The notes under the pieces are model-generated. The model did not search any database. It was not told where the DNA came from and worked only from the letters and a program-made list of their open reading frames with translations. Source: Balanoglossus misakiensis (taxonomy: Eukaryota; Hemichordata). From it: a stretch of DNA of 64,000 nucleotides. A program made the translations under genes and the position numbers. Shown here in pieces: positions 41,221 to 53,700 of the stretch (positions within the stretch are counted from its first letter, which is position 1; every line of letters begins with the position of its first letter). The stretch spans positions 7,130,001-7,194,000 of the forward strand of contig CM082583.2 of assembly GCA_040954595.2 (NCBI GenBank), read 5' to 3'.

Positions 41221-44200
41221 TTCGTTTGCCAATTGGCTAGCTGCCTCCCATTCTCAATGCTGTTTCCGTTCATTTTATTGCAAATTTTCGTGCTTCGTTC
41301 ATTCGTCAACTACGTGTATTGCATGCGCGAAACGATCCCGCCATGTTGGCGGCAAGGACAACACGTCGTCAGAAAGTCGAAACTCTAATTTTCCAAAACT
41401 TTGTTCAAAAAAGTAGCCAAGCGCCCATATGCAGATATGTCTTCCCGTATACGATGAAGTCATCTCCCCGTCCTTCCTAACTACTTTTGGACTGACAATC
41501 CTCTCAAGAAGAGAAAGGGGCAAAGAATCTGATAAAGGTGAATTTGACATTAAGTCACTGATTGAACAAAATGTCCCTCATCGTCTCCCGTTGAAACACT
41601 TGTCTCATGTTCACAGGAAGGGACTTGCTTTTAGGTGATTCCACTAATGTACCCGGCCTTTGTGCTTCGTAATTTTTAAATTGCTCTCGGTTCGTCTTCG
41701 AAAGGCTTCTCCGCATGACAGGCACAGACCCTAAGTTGTTTTGCTTGTACTCTCCAGGAAGTCACAAGCATGCATGGCTTGAAAATCAAACGATTTCTAA
41801 GAAGTTAATGAGGGGTTCGAACGGACCAAGTAAAGAACATCCTGGTCCGCTGATTAGTAGCTACACTACATGTCAACCTAGCGACGATGCGCTGTGCACT
41901 CCCCTTTGCAAAGAGGTAATAGAAATGCTTCCGAGCACGTGAAAAAAAAACCTTTCTTATTCCATTTTTTTTCAGGCTCGGAATAGTACTTTTTCCGTCA
42001 CAAAATGGTCACCCCTCTAAAAGCTTCGAAATTGATCAGTGAAAGTCGAGATTAAAAAAAAAGGGATCCACGGTCGGTCGGAAAGCTTGCTTTGTTACCA
42101 TGGAGACCCGGGAAGCGGTGGCGTGGCAACTTTTTTTTCTCTCGCCTTCCTGACTTTGACAGCCAGCCCCCGAAACGTCTCAGACTCCGCGCCTTAAATT
42201 TTGATATTAACTCGGCGTGGTAGGGTGGTCATTTCGCCGTGGTTTAATTAGCGTGTTTGCCCCACAAAAGAGACGCTGGTGAGCTTACCCCGACAAAGCC
42301 ACTGCTCAGAGGAGAAAAACGATTTGCGTCCCGCTGCTCCGATAAAGCGTTGGCAACGGTCTCCAAATCAAGCGCCGTCGTCAGTTAATATCAGCGTCGA
42401 GCTGGCAACGGAAGACCCCCCTCTATGGGCAGCGGCAAATGAAGTTTGGATTTAATAAAAACGACGGTTATTTATACCGGTGCAAGCAGAGCGATTGTGC
42501 CGTCCATCATTACGACCCACAAACAGTCATCAATCCAATTTAGAAAAAAATGTTCTCTGCAAACTAAGTGATATCCTAAAACTTGTAATTTATATTTCAC
42601 CTAGACCGAATTCTCCGTCTGCATTCTCACCTAAATGGCCGATTTTTTTTTAATTTGCTGATTTTTTTATTTCCCGATACCCATCCCTGTCGAGCGTCAT
42701 ACAAAGGGAAGATGTTGTCTGAATCGTAATTGTTGATTTCATTAAACTATGTTCGATGTTTTTTTTTTAATTCTCAGCGTTAAATCTTACAGGTGGTGTA
42801 CGATAGGACACAGACACGCCGTGGTATCAGGCTAGAAGAAGAAATGTTTACACCTATTTCTTCTGCAGAATCCGAAATTAACCAAATTGTGGTTGTGTGT
42901 ATCTTCAAGGACTATAGCTCACACGTCATTTCGTCACGTGATCTCAGCAGGCGTTTTTTGTCAACACTGATGAAAATCGGTGTGTTTACTCTCGAATAAG
43001 CAAGTGAATTGACAAAACTTCTGCCAAAAATTACTAAACGCTAATATATGTCATGTCTTGGACTTACCCGCTAAAATGCACGCGTCGTTTCTTTTGAAGA
43101 CTCTTGACAATGTCCAATCTGACCTTTTCTGTGACTTTTGTTGCATCAAAGTCTGTAATTACAAGAAACACAACATGCATGATAAAACTGGCCGCAATTT
43201 CATTCGGACTGCATTTATAAAACGCACAGCATTGTATATTTTTGTATATTTTTTAACGAACCGACGGACGATATCGTTATTATTTCGAACCTTACTAACA
43301 TAGAGACGTGACAATTATTAGTAGGTAGTTTATCAAGAAAATCAACAACTCAATCTTCCACATGTTTAAAGAGCATGCGCAGAGTTGTTGACGGCCATTT
43401 TGAATTTCAATATCCGTTAATTTGAGATACCCAACCCTGCAGCAATCTAACATCAGTGATGACCCATGATTTTCTAAAGAGAGTAAATCACATTTTCACA
43501 GGGACATATATGAGGGGAAATCACGTCTGCGACTTGATCAGTCAAATTTCACTTATATCGATTTAGTCGTCTAACAATTCATAAACAAAATCGGTTCATC
43601 CGCCCGTCAATGTGTAATTCATTGAACAAATCAATCGATCGACCAATAAATCCATCGATCAACCATTCAGCAAGACAATCAAATATTTGACCGATCGAGG
43701 GTATCAGTCAAGCAAGCCACCTGTACATTCCCGACCTTCCTTTTTGACCTTTTGACCATGATGGTAATTGGAATTTAATGAAGAAAACCCCAAACAAATC
43801 AAATCCAAGTGCCGGTTACCAGGTTACTGTAACCGAAAGACAACGCACGATGTGAACAACTTCTGACGCAATTGTGTTTTTGACTGAGACGAGTATGGTT
43901 TCTGTGGAAGCAACGGCTTGTAGCTAAAGTTTATTCTTGCCATTGTTATGGAGCGGTTAGCACACTGTGGGCGGATTCGAAATGTTAGTGTATCTCTTGC
44001 TCGTTATGCCAGTGTTGCTTTTGATGGTGCTAATAATCAGGGTTGGCAAATAAATCAGAGGAGGATTTTGCTGGTTGTTGATGTCGCTGAGAACAGGGTA
44101 GCTAGTTTATTGTTAGTGGTCCGGGCACAACTTTGCCGGTAGTTTCTCGTCACGTTTGTCGCCGATGTTATGATCTTTGTTGAATCGAATCAATCTCTGA

Positions 44201-45987
44201 CGATTGGCCTACCGATGGCTATAATCTATAATTATGAAATATTTGCGGGAAATTTACCCATTTATATTTGCAGGAAGGGTTTGAAGTGAGAGTTTTCAGG
44301 TGGAAGTGCTATGTCCACATAATCCCATGTTCGACTAATTTCCTGAGAAATGTTTCAAACTTCAAGAGACACAATATCTCGTTTGGAAAGTACACGTCAA
44401 CCCTCAGACTGCTATAATTCGTACAAATTTTCAGAATTGGCGTTCAATTTTCTGTAGAAAGATATGGTGTGCGCCGCCTGTCGCGCCGATACTTTCCCGC
44501 GCTTATTCGGAATTCACAATTTTGCTTCCGTCAGAAATAAGTCTCAAAATACGTACACTTTACTGTATTAACCGCCGTCAACAGTTTACTGTTTATTCAT
44601 TTCTCGTCGTCTGCACTGAAGAAAACAAACCCTGAAATGTGCGTCTTATTATGAAATGTACATTTGCTTAATTTGTTCCATTTCAGTCTTACTGCATCAT
44701 TCTGCCGAGATAGCCACGTGACATATGTTCATTCCGTAATCTTATTTCCGCTATCGAAATAAAATGACAGCATCGATGCTATCAAAAGCGCGACCAAAAT
44801 TGAGAAATTAACGCCACCAAAACTAATGAATTTATTTGCGGGACGAATTCCCAGAGTTTCCTGTCGCCGCGAAGCGATCCCCGAAAACGAGTTAATAATA
44901 ACAATCAACGATGCGCCTTTCTTTATTTGTAAATTACATTTCTAATAATGTTAATGAACACAACGATAACGACGCGCTCTTGAAAAGCGACATGTCAGTG
45001 AGTTTTGCGTGCGTTCTACCAGTCTCCGGCAGTCACGTCTATCTGTGATGTCATTTCATATTTGCCAATGGACGAATGGAGAAATAATTTTTCCATCATG
45101 AATTATCATGGGTGATATCGGCGCTTGCCCCCTCGCTGCTCGGGTACCTGTATCCCGTAATTGGATTTTATGCCAATAAAAATTTCTTTCAAATTTTCAC
45201 ACTTTTCTCATTTAGGCTCCATTAAAGCTATCTTCTGCTGACGCGATGCATTTACTTCTGTGCTTGTTTTCATTTCTTCGGATTTTTCTCCCCATTTCGA
45301 CTGTCGCTTCCGCGAGACCGGGAAATATATAACCGGGGACCCGAGACGTTGAAGCTGACTGCACACGGCTATGCCGTTGATACGTGCAACGGGCTGAACG
45401 ACCGGCATTTTCTCGCATCGCCGCGGCGCTTGAGTATCAAAGCGAAACCCTGTAGCATTGCCACCGTCTATTTTTAGTATAAATCCCGTAAATGTCTTGA
45501 AATAGGCGGTTACCCGCTCTTCTAGATGCGTTCACTGCGGCTTTCTCTCCTTATAAACAATAGAGACGGCTAAAAACATCGCCCTTCACGATTTATTAGC
45601 ATCAATGTCGGACGCTTCACAACACGTTCGCACAACACGAACGAAAGGTTTGAACACTTGCACACGTAACATTTGACCGATTCGCAAACAACCTTTCCCT
45701 TGTCTATTTGCGACATATATTGTTGACAAATGATTCTGCATCAAAGCGCATACTATTTCAAGTGATTCAAAAAATCACACAAATATCATCCAATTTGAGA
45801 AAATGATCTACACTTGCGCTTCAATCAACAACTTCTTTGAGAAATCCCAACGTATTGGCTAAAGGTATTGGTGAGAAACATCGAGACCAAGCAGAGAAAA
45901 TTACTGAATTAAAACCTGAGTGATTTAAAATAAAATAACTGTGTGTGATATTTTCTAAAAGTCAGTTATAGCATCTCTTCTGCAATG

Positions 45988-46041
45988 CCTGTCTGTCTGC
46001 TTGCCTGCCTGCCTGCCTGTCAATCAATTAATTAATCAATC
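45988..46041. repeat. (CTGT/GCCT)n then (AATC/ATTA)n low-complexity tract
   Basis: CTGTCTGTCTG turns into TGCCTGCCTGCCTGCC and then CAATCAATTAATTAATCAATCC. It lies just before the palindromic block at 46057-46149. Confidence 0.82.
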
Positions 46042-46056
46042 CACCACACCAATACA

Positions 46057-46077
46057 ATAATCTATAATATAGATTAT
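46057..46077. repeat. Perfect inverted repeat, 10-bp arms
   Basis: ATAATCTATA and TATAGATTAT flank a single A. Very AT-rich, so it could extrude as a cruciform. Confidence 0.8.
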
Positions 46078-46101
46078 AGATGAATTTTACTTTTATATCA
46101 A

Positions 46102-46149
46102 ATCAATACAATTTATCCATAATTTACATTATAGATATTTTGTATTGAT
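46102..46149. repeat. 48-bp imperfect palindrome
   Basis: The outer arms ATCAATACAA/TTGTATTGAT are perfect. The inner arms ATCCATAAT/ATTATAGAT pair with one wobble. Together with 46057-46077 it resembles the terminal structure of a small foldback or MITE-like element, though no target-site duplication is evident. Confidence 0.65.
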
Positions 46150-46812
46150 GCCGTTGATCGATTGGCTATGATACGCGCGTGACCTTTGCCCAATTTTGGC
46201 GACTCTTCCATTTTACGTAACAGAGAGACAGTCAAGTAAATTATTCTAAAAATCTACCCACAAGAATATATCACCTATACACATTTGGACTTTAAAAAGT
46301 AACTGGGGGGTTTCGCCTCAATTTTACTTGCGATGCGTGTGTTTAACATAGTATTCCTTTTCTGGAAATGCGCGGACCAGACAGACCCAGCAAAGTGACC
46401 GGTATAGAGGCGACACTTGGCATTGAGTCAATTTAAGTCAATTCACAGGGAAAGCGTCGCAGCCACTATGCGGGCACTGTTACCTGTATACTGGTCGAAG
46501 TGTTCTATTCCGGTAGCGGTGTTACGTAAAAAAAACATTGTGCGATTGTTACGCGTGTCGGTCCTAAATTTGGACATCGATTGCTGCATGACAACAGAGG
46601 ACTGATAATATGAGGGCTAGTCCCCACGTGACTGTGCAACGCAGAGTGAAACAAAGCCAAGATCTACACACTTCGTGGGAATTGTTAAATTTAAAAAGTA
46701 AAAAATAAATGGCTGTTTGAAGGCATAGCTATGACTTTTTTACACTGAAAAGAACAGTATCTAGCATATTAATATTGTTTAACTGTGGAGCTGTTTTGTT
46801 ACAAGTAGTGAT

Positions 46813-46852
46813 GTTTCAAACACCCGCCTATTGTTTTAAACACCCGCCTATA
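46813..46852. repeat. Tandem duplication, two 20-bp units
   Basis: Two adjacent 20-base units sharing AAACACCCGCCTAT differ at two positions. The CACCC core is the type of motif bound by KLF/SP factors, but this is only a motif match. Confidence 0.85.
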
Positions 46853-47340
46853 ATATTGTTCTAGAGATTTCAAATGCTCGCAGACAGACGCAAGCACTTT
46901 CGCGTATAAAGTATTAATAAAGAAATGCATTTGCTACAATAGATTTCGATTTTTGAAGTTTGTTGGGCGTTACGAGGCGTGAAAATATTGTTTGAGAAAA
47001 TCAACTCTGCCTTTATCAACTGTAAGCTTCGGATCTATCTTCGGATCAGCTTGTTCCCGAATCAAAGTTTATCCAACATGAGTATATGTATACTGTTGTA
47101 AACAATCTGTGTGACCCTCCAAACAGTAAAATCGACATCACCTTTGGTGGATCGTACGAGAAATCGAGAAAGAAAAATAACCATCGATTTTTTCCTGAAT
47201 GAAATAAATTTACCAGCCCTGTCATCTTTTCTTCTCGCATGATTTATTGAAAAGAGATGTTTTATTTTTTCAACTGTGGAAGGTGGCATTTGGAAGTGAT
47301 ACCAGATCTGTGTATCTGAACCCTTACTGGAGGCAGAAGT

Positions 47341-47604
47341 TTCCACTGCCCGCTTAATTAGCACAATTAAATATTAATGAGATTATTGCATAGGGGACTC
47401 TGTTTGATTACAAGTTGACATGTATCATTTTTGTCACATTGGGCTTAAAGGTGGCCTGCGATTGGACGAGGGAAAATTACAACCAATCAACGCGCTCGTT
47501 TTATCCGGTTAAAGGATGTCACCTTGCCAGCCAAGGGCGCCGCCTCTTACTAATACCAGTAGCCAGTTAACAAGGAAGGGTGCAGTTTGGTGAGCGCAAC
47601 AGAC
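47341..47604 (+). promoter_or_regulatory. Probable otp proximal promoter and 5' untranslated region
   Basis: Two inverted-orientation CCAAT boxes (ATTGG at 47461-47465 and CCAAT at 47483-47487) lie 118-144 bases before the start codon. Farther up, at about 47351-47390, a TAAT-dense patch contains TTAATTAG, AATTAAAT and ATTAATGAG, all homeodomain core motifs. I see no clear TATA box at a usual distance, and the transcription start cannot be fixed from sequence. A non-coding exon farther upstream remains possible. An in-frame TAG at 47560-47562 shows that translation does not begin above it in this frame. Confidence 0.5.
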
Positions 47605-47722
47605 ATGGAAACAGCAACTCTCCACTCCCAGATGCACGTCGCATCGGACCCGTTTCTCTCCCACGGCACGGGCCTCAACAATAACAGTATGAACAAACTC
47701 AACTCCGCTAGCATGAATCAAG
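47605..47722 (+). CDS. otp: otp coding exon 1
   Basis: The exon codes residues 1-39 plus the first base of codon 40, beginning [12 protein letters not shown]. The ATG has G at -3 and +4, and an in-frame stop lies 45 bases upstream, so the frame cannot start earlier within this exon. The donor is AAG|GTAAGC, a strong match to consensus. The split glycine codon (G|GC) is completed by exon 2, which fixes the phase of intron 1 (phase 1). No domain is encoded here; the peptide is rich in Asn, Ser and Met. The exon assignment rests on frame, splice sites and the upstream stop rather than on homology, so it is slightly less certain than the homeobox exons. Confidence 0.88.
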
Positions 47723-50700
47723 GTAAGCGCGCGAGAAAATAACTCTGTTTTCTGGCTGGGAAAAAGAGAGAAAGTTTACTTGCGGTGATTTCCACTAAAT
47801 TAGTACTAATTTAACCTTTGAAATTAATTGGTGATATAAGATGGCTTTTAAGCAATTACTTTCAATTTTAGAGAACGTCTGTTTATCCGGTATCTCGTTG
47901 TCAATTTCATAATTGCTTTAGTGTTTGTTTCTGGTCACCAAATATATTATTTTAGAAATTCTGCTCACCCACTGGTGTTTATCCGACAGTTTTTCCTTCA
48001 GTATAAGTTATCATTCTCACTGAGGATGATTAAAGTTGATAGTTTGTTCGAGTGAATGTGAACCGCCTCGGGATATACGTTAATTCACGTAATTCGCTCC
48101 CATTCTCCCCCCATTTAGGCAATAAAAAGCGAATGGAAAGCAACAATATATGCTACCTAGAGTCTATATTTCTCTCTTCTCCCTCCTCCCGAAGCATTTT
48201 CTCACTCATTGTCTCCTTTTTCTTCCGCCCAGGCGTCAAGGACGAGCACGACAACAATGATAAATTGCAAATGGACACGGACGGCAACGGGCTAATGAAG
48301 GACGGTTCCTCCTCGGGCCACGACAACTCCGGACACATGGACGCCGGCGGCAACGACGACAAGCCCGCCAAGCAGAAGCGGCACCGGACGCGGTTCACGC
48401 CGGCCCAGCTCAACGAGCTGGAGAGGAACTTCGCCAAGACTCACTATCCAGACATCTTCATGAGAGAGGAAATCGCGATGAGGGTTGGACTGACGGAGTC
48501 TAGGGTTCAGGTGAGTTGCAAATAAATCCTGTCTTTTTGGTTCGTTTTGTGTCCATATATAAAATCCACGTATTTACAAATACGGACATTGGCGATCTAA
48601 TGCGCATATTGGGGTATCATTTCATTTTGTTTTTATAAAAAGAGAAACGCAAGATTTAAGACGGTTAAGCGTCTTCGCAGTGTCAAAGTCGACTCCTCTG
48701 GAAGTAATTTGTTACTTTGAAGATGACAACTACACTGATTCAAACAAAAGAGCACGTTTCGATGTCAAAAATGCCGAGAACCTTCAAACCTTTACGTATA
48801 CCTAGCTTCTAAGGGGGGAATTGGCACGCACACAAAGTATAGTTATATTTACTCATTGTTAGTGTCTGATCGATGTGGGTACCACACGCGTCACATGAAT
48901 GAAACACGCTTCTTAATAACAGTTGTCAGAAATCTTAATACAATGAATGCGGTTGTATCGAATCTGACCACTCGCAACTCAAATTTCGACTAGCCCAAAA
49001 CCTTAACGCAGCATTTATGTTCACCGAAAAGACGGTTTGAGGTTTGAGAGGGTTTTTCAGTCTTTCAACTGTTTTGAGTGTAAAAAAATACAAGTCTGAT
49101 TGTAAATAACTTATTACACAGCACCGTAGCGTACCACTGCCTTCTTCCGCGCAAGACGCAATTTCTCATGTTAAATCTTAAATTTAATCTCACGGTCCTA
49201 TGTCACACAATGAACCCTATCTTTCATGGGAAAAAATGTTATACTCCAGGAGCTTCTAGTTTCTTAACAAAAGTCTGAAATAAATATCATAGAATGTTCA
49301 TTTTCGTGCAGTAACAACAGGTTTGCGTCCATCGAACTTCAGTTACGGGATTTGCATGTTGGTACGACTACGAACTACTATTCACTGGTTATCTTCCATT
49401 TAGACCTCATTAGGGTAATTTGTAAAACTTAATCAATAAGGTGATCATTTTATATTTAATAAACTTCCATTCAACACAATAAATAAATTTACGGCGCTGA
49501 AACGTACGAATAATTACTGATGGACTCAGTTTTCTTCTGAGCGTCTCTGATTTTGCTCTGTTTTTTCTCTTCGCGGTTTGAGTCTTGCCGGTGTATTTTT
49601 CATCCGTACCTTTTCGGGAAACTGTGTGATTTTTGAAGATTATGTTGACTGAGATACACATACAATGTATGCCGCGACGTAATGTTCGGAAGAGTTGAAA
49701 ACATTTCACGCGGCGTTTCGAAAATTTTTATTTTCGTGTTTATTTTGCCAGCACTGTCCAATTAACGTAGTCAGCGTCGCATTGCACTTCCGCCACTATG
49801 AACCCTACCTTTGGCAGAGCGTAAACAAAGACACCAATCGCTTGGAAAATTCGCCTTTGTGTAAACTTATTGTCTGTCAATAGACTGGCGTATGATAAAG
49901 CAACTAATTATGGAGTGTATTTTTTAACAAAACATCGCCGCTGTTCGATAGAAGACGCGCGGGCGGCGGAGCTCCTGACGATCTCCGACCTTTCAGTCAT
50001 CGCGGTCTTTTATGATGATCACAATCGTTTTCAGAGAAGAGTTGGATAAAAATCGATGTGAAAATGTTTCACTTTTAATTAGACACCGTTCAAGGAAAGA
50101 TCCGTCAATGATATCTCAGCGACGTAGAGCGTTCAGTTGTGCTTAAATTGGGCGTAATTTGATATCAGTTGTATCGTAGATTGTTGCCAAGCCGGCTAAC
50201 ACAACGCTCGCGAAACGAAACGAACCTCGCGGCGACAACCGCTGATCCGACACAACAGGGCGGCGGGATAAAATTGACTGCGGAGGCCCAACTTTACACG
50301 TATCAGCGTTAACAAACAAACGAGTGTGGTTGTACAAATGATATTATTCCAATTATTAGTATGAAAGAGGGGCGATCGCGGCGGTGTGCGGGGGATGGCT
50401 GTGTGTGCACACACTATTACATTTTTTGCCGCGTATGCCTCAAAACAAGTCGTCGACATAAAATGACAACGGGGGGAAACCGGGATAATGTGCTCTCAAG
50501 TGCATCCTTTTAAGTCGAGATGGGCAAACACAAAATTGTAACAAATCTCGTATAACATGTTTGACCAGTTCTAAATGAATTTGCTGAGTAAATATGACTT
50601 CCCATCAATACGAAATTACCACGACACCGATATTTTATCAATTTCAATTTACAAGGCAGCGCGAATTTAGTCAAAGCTCACTATCGTATTTTCGCGACAT

Positions 50701-53700
50701 CGTTGCTTCTATTCATTCGGTGACGTATATAAACAACTTATTTCATGTTATTTTTCCAAACTGACGCATTAGATTGTCGTTTACTTAACTTTGCTTTATT
50801 TTAGTTAATTAAATCATTTAAAGGTTTGTTATGTGTATTGCTGTACGATGTGAAATCTAAACATGGCCTTTTAGCCACGGTAAAATAGAACGGCAAGAAT
50901 GTGTTTATTTTCAATAGTTTTTTTCGATTCAAATTATTTTCAAGAACATGTGCTATCACAAAAAATGATCTTCTTTTACAATAAAATGATAATATAGAGA
51001 AAGGGGATGACCATGTTGACTTTAAAAAACTGGCGTTGCCAGGCTGTTGCGATCGTAACCACGCCGGCGCTGAATATGAATGGATATAAAAATAACTCAC
51101 AATTGATGTAATTTGATAAATAATAAGTATGTTCTGGTACTTGTTGGTGTAATTAATCTAATTTGAATTATTGCCTTGTTGGTCATTTGTACACACATGC
51201 AAAGACAGAATTCTGTCAATCCGATCGGTCAAGCGTGCACGCTTTTCAAACAGCAAAGGTTTCATTCTAGTCGATTTCCGAAAGACTATTTCTACGATAA
51301 GTAAACTTTACACTGTCGGTCTTGATGGTAGTAATACAATGAATTAAAGATGGCATGTTTCATAATATTAAAAAAATTTCTATGAATATCAACGTTAAAA
51401 CACCAGCAATACTTCTGTTCTTTGTATCAGGCTTGACAACACGGGCAGAGTTAAACTAGTACACTTAACAATCAGGAAAAATAGACGGCAGAATATACAT
51501 TGCATTACAGAGACGTTGACTCGAAACAACATGAATAGCATTGGGCATGAGTGTTTTCCTTTGGACAGACAGAGACTGAGAGAATACTAAACAAGAAGAA
51601 AACACAGCAAGCCTAAGCAAGTCACTATTTCAAAAAAGTAGTCGTAAATTCTAATCTTCCGTGCCCCAACCTTCCATTGACATCGTTCAGGTAAACGACA
51701 CACCCATTTTTGCAATTAGGCTTTGAAATTGTAAATGAACAAAAATTGAGAACCCGGACTTGGACCCCTTCCACCCGTGACCTTTGACTCACGGGAATGC
51801 TTCCAATCCTATTCGACTGTCTCCTACCAGCACAAATACTTCAGAAAGTTGTATGGATAAAACAAATGTAAATATTAATGACCCGTGTTGTTTTATTTCG
51901 ATATGAAGTGTATTTCGAGAATGTTTAGCAATATGTTCACTGCACAGTTTATTCGGCGGGTCGAAGTCTAATAAAATGGACAGATATAAATAAATCGAAA
52001 ATTTCATCAACTGATTTATTCATGAGCAATTGCTTTACAATAAAGCGTCCACGGTCAAACACCGGTTTTGACAATTTAAATATTTTTTGTGAAAGATATA
52101 AACATCAAGGCAAGTTACTTTAATACATATGTGAAAAATCGTCGGCTTATGCTTCCAGATTAAATTTTTGGCGGGAACGTATCCGGGGGTGTTAAAGTGG
52201 AGAGGTTAACTTGTGTAAATTATTATTAACGGTAAAACGAAATTGACACGGCTGCTAGGTTAGAATACTTATCGCGGGGATCACTTTACGCTAAGTGTCA
52301 TTATCGCGCATAACAAGATGAAGCTGGCTAGATTGGATTTCCCGTACGGTAAGATGGGATTTGCGATAGGTGCAGCGGGCGAATCGCCGGGATCAGGCCG
52401 TCTCCCTAAGAGGCTTTGTGATAAAACCAATTAAACAGTGGGTTGAGGAGGGCGAAGTGTATGTTTTTGTTCTTAGCGCAAAGGGATGTCGACGGGGAAT
52501 GCGGCGGGACTCTCGCGGTGGCGGAGAAACCGTGGAAACCCGGCACAAAGAGGATGAAATGACACCGGGGTCTTTGAGTGGTTGAGTGGCGCTTGGTTCG
52601 GTGAAATGAGCAAATTGAGTCTGAAATTTTCACGTCAGTTAAATGTCTCGTTTGTGGAGGAGGAGGAGGGGGGGGGGGGCGATAAGGGACCAGGTGTCGG
52701 TATCTGCGAACCCTTATCGGTGCATCGTTGCCTGCACACCCTATTAGGCCGCGTGATTTACACGGCACTCCGGTGGCGAAATCGCCACCCCTGAAGACCG
52801 CCGATCGACACAACACAAAATAACACGGCACCTCGCCCGCCGTCAGCTACGCAATTTAGAAAATTTTTCCATCAGCGAAAGTGTCAGCGATGACGATTCT
52901 ACGGGAAATATCGCAGACGAAAATGAAGCCGGAGTAAAAGTGAAATTGCGCGAATAAATCATTGTCAACGCAGCGAAAACACTGCACTGCGAGATTGACC
53001 GTAGGGTCCATAAAAACAAAATCACTCCTCATAAAAATTGCATGTGAAAAACTCAACCCATAAATCAAACCTATTTTAATTCTGCATTTTGGGCCCAAAT
53101 TGTTATTTTTAGTTCTTTTCCTTTATCAGGAATTTCTCTCTCTCCGGAACATTTCGGCAGTGATGTGTAGTTATACGTTTCACCGAATGAAAGATAGGTC
53201 TAATTACCAGGGGTAGTTCGTCAAGGGTGGCAGAATACCCTAAGGGAGAGCGGAGGGAGTAAAATGCGAGTGACGCTGTGTCTCTAATGCGCGTAATTTC
53301 ATCAACATTGCACAAAACAAGCCGTGGATCTAAGGCAATGGGAAAACACCTTTTTTTCTCACGACACGACAGCGGAGGATCTAAAATCGACGAGTTCGAT
53401 ATCCACTCAAACGGTGTGCCTGCATCGGAGATGGCGAGCCGGGCCCCCCCGGGAGACGCTAAAGACGACGAAAGTGCTTAAGTCTGGCTAGAGCAGGGGT
53501 TTTGTAATTTCGATCTCTCAAGTTAAGGACGATGTAATAAGATTTGTTAGACAGGATAACAAGCCATCTATTAGGTATTAATGTAGTTTCTGTATGTGTT
53601 GACAATGAGGTAGCGCTCCTATTTGCCAGGCAGCCCACGTGTAAGGCTCAAATAGCCCGCAGTTATGTGGAGTCGGTAGCGGCGAATAACTGGCTTAATG

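Larger units (their letters stand above)
25686..47340. other. Intergenic gene desert upstream of otp
   Basis: No exon is recognised in 21.6 kb. The longest open frames (204 codons on the minus strand at 36087-36701; 156 codons on the plus strand at 33779-34249) have no recognisable domain. Motif clusters with possible enhancer character occur at 26100-26255, 26755-26950 and 30565-30715, and repeats are listed separately. Moderately CpG-rich islands near 33.1-34.2, 36.1-36.7 and 38.1-38.3 kb stand out from the AT-rich background. Confidence 0.7.

Noticed and set aside
48052-48525. Open frame reading through intron 1 into otp exon 2, suggesting an alternative N-terminus
   Set aside because: It begins at a GTG codon, runs through the pyrimidine tract and acceptor, and continues past the exon 2 donor. 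Exon 1 has a well-placed ATG, matching phase and a good donor.
52406-52831. 141-codon minus-strand frame inside otp intron 2 with a proline run
   Set aside because: The proline run comes from the GGA/G repeat read on the other strand, and the rest resembles no family.
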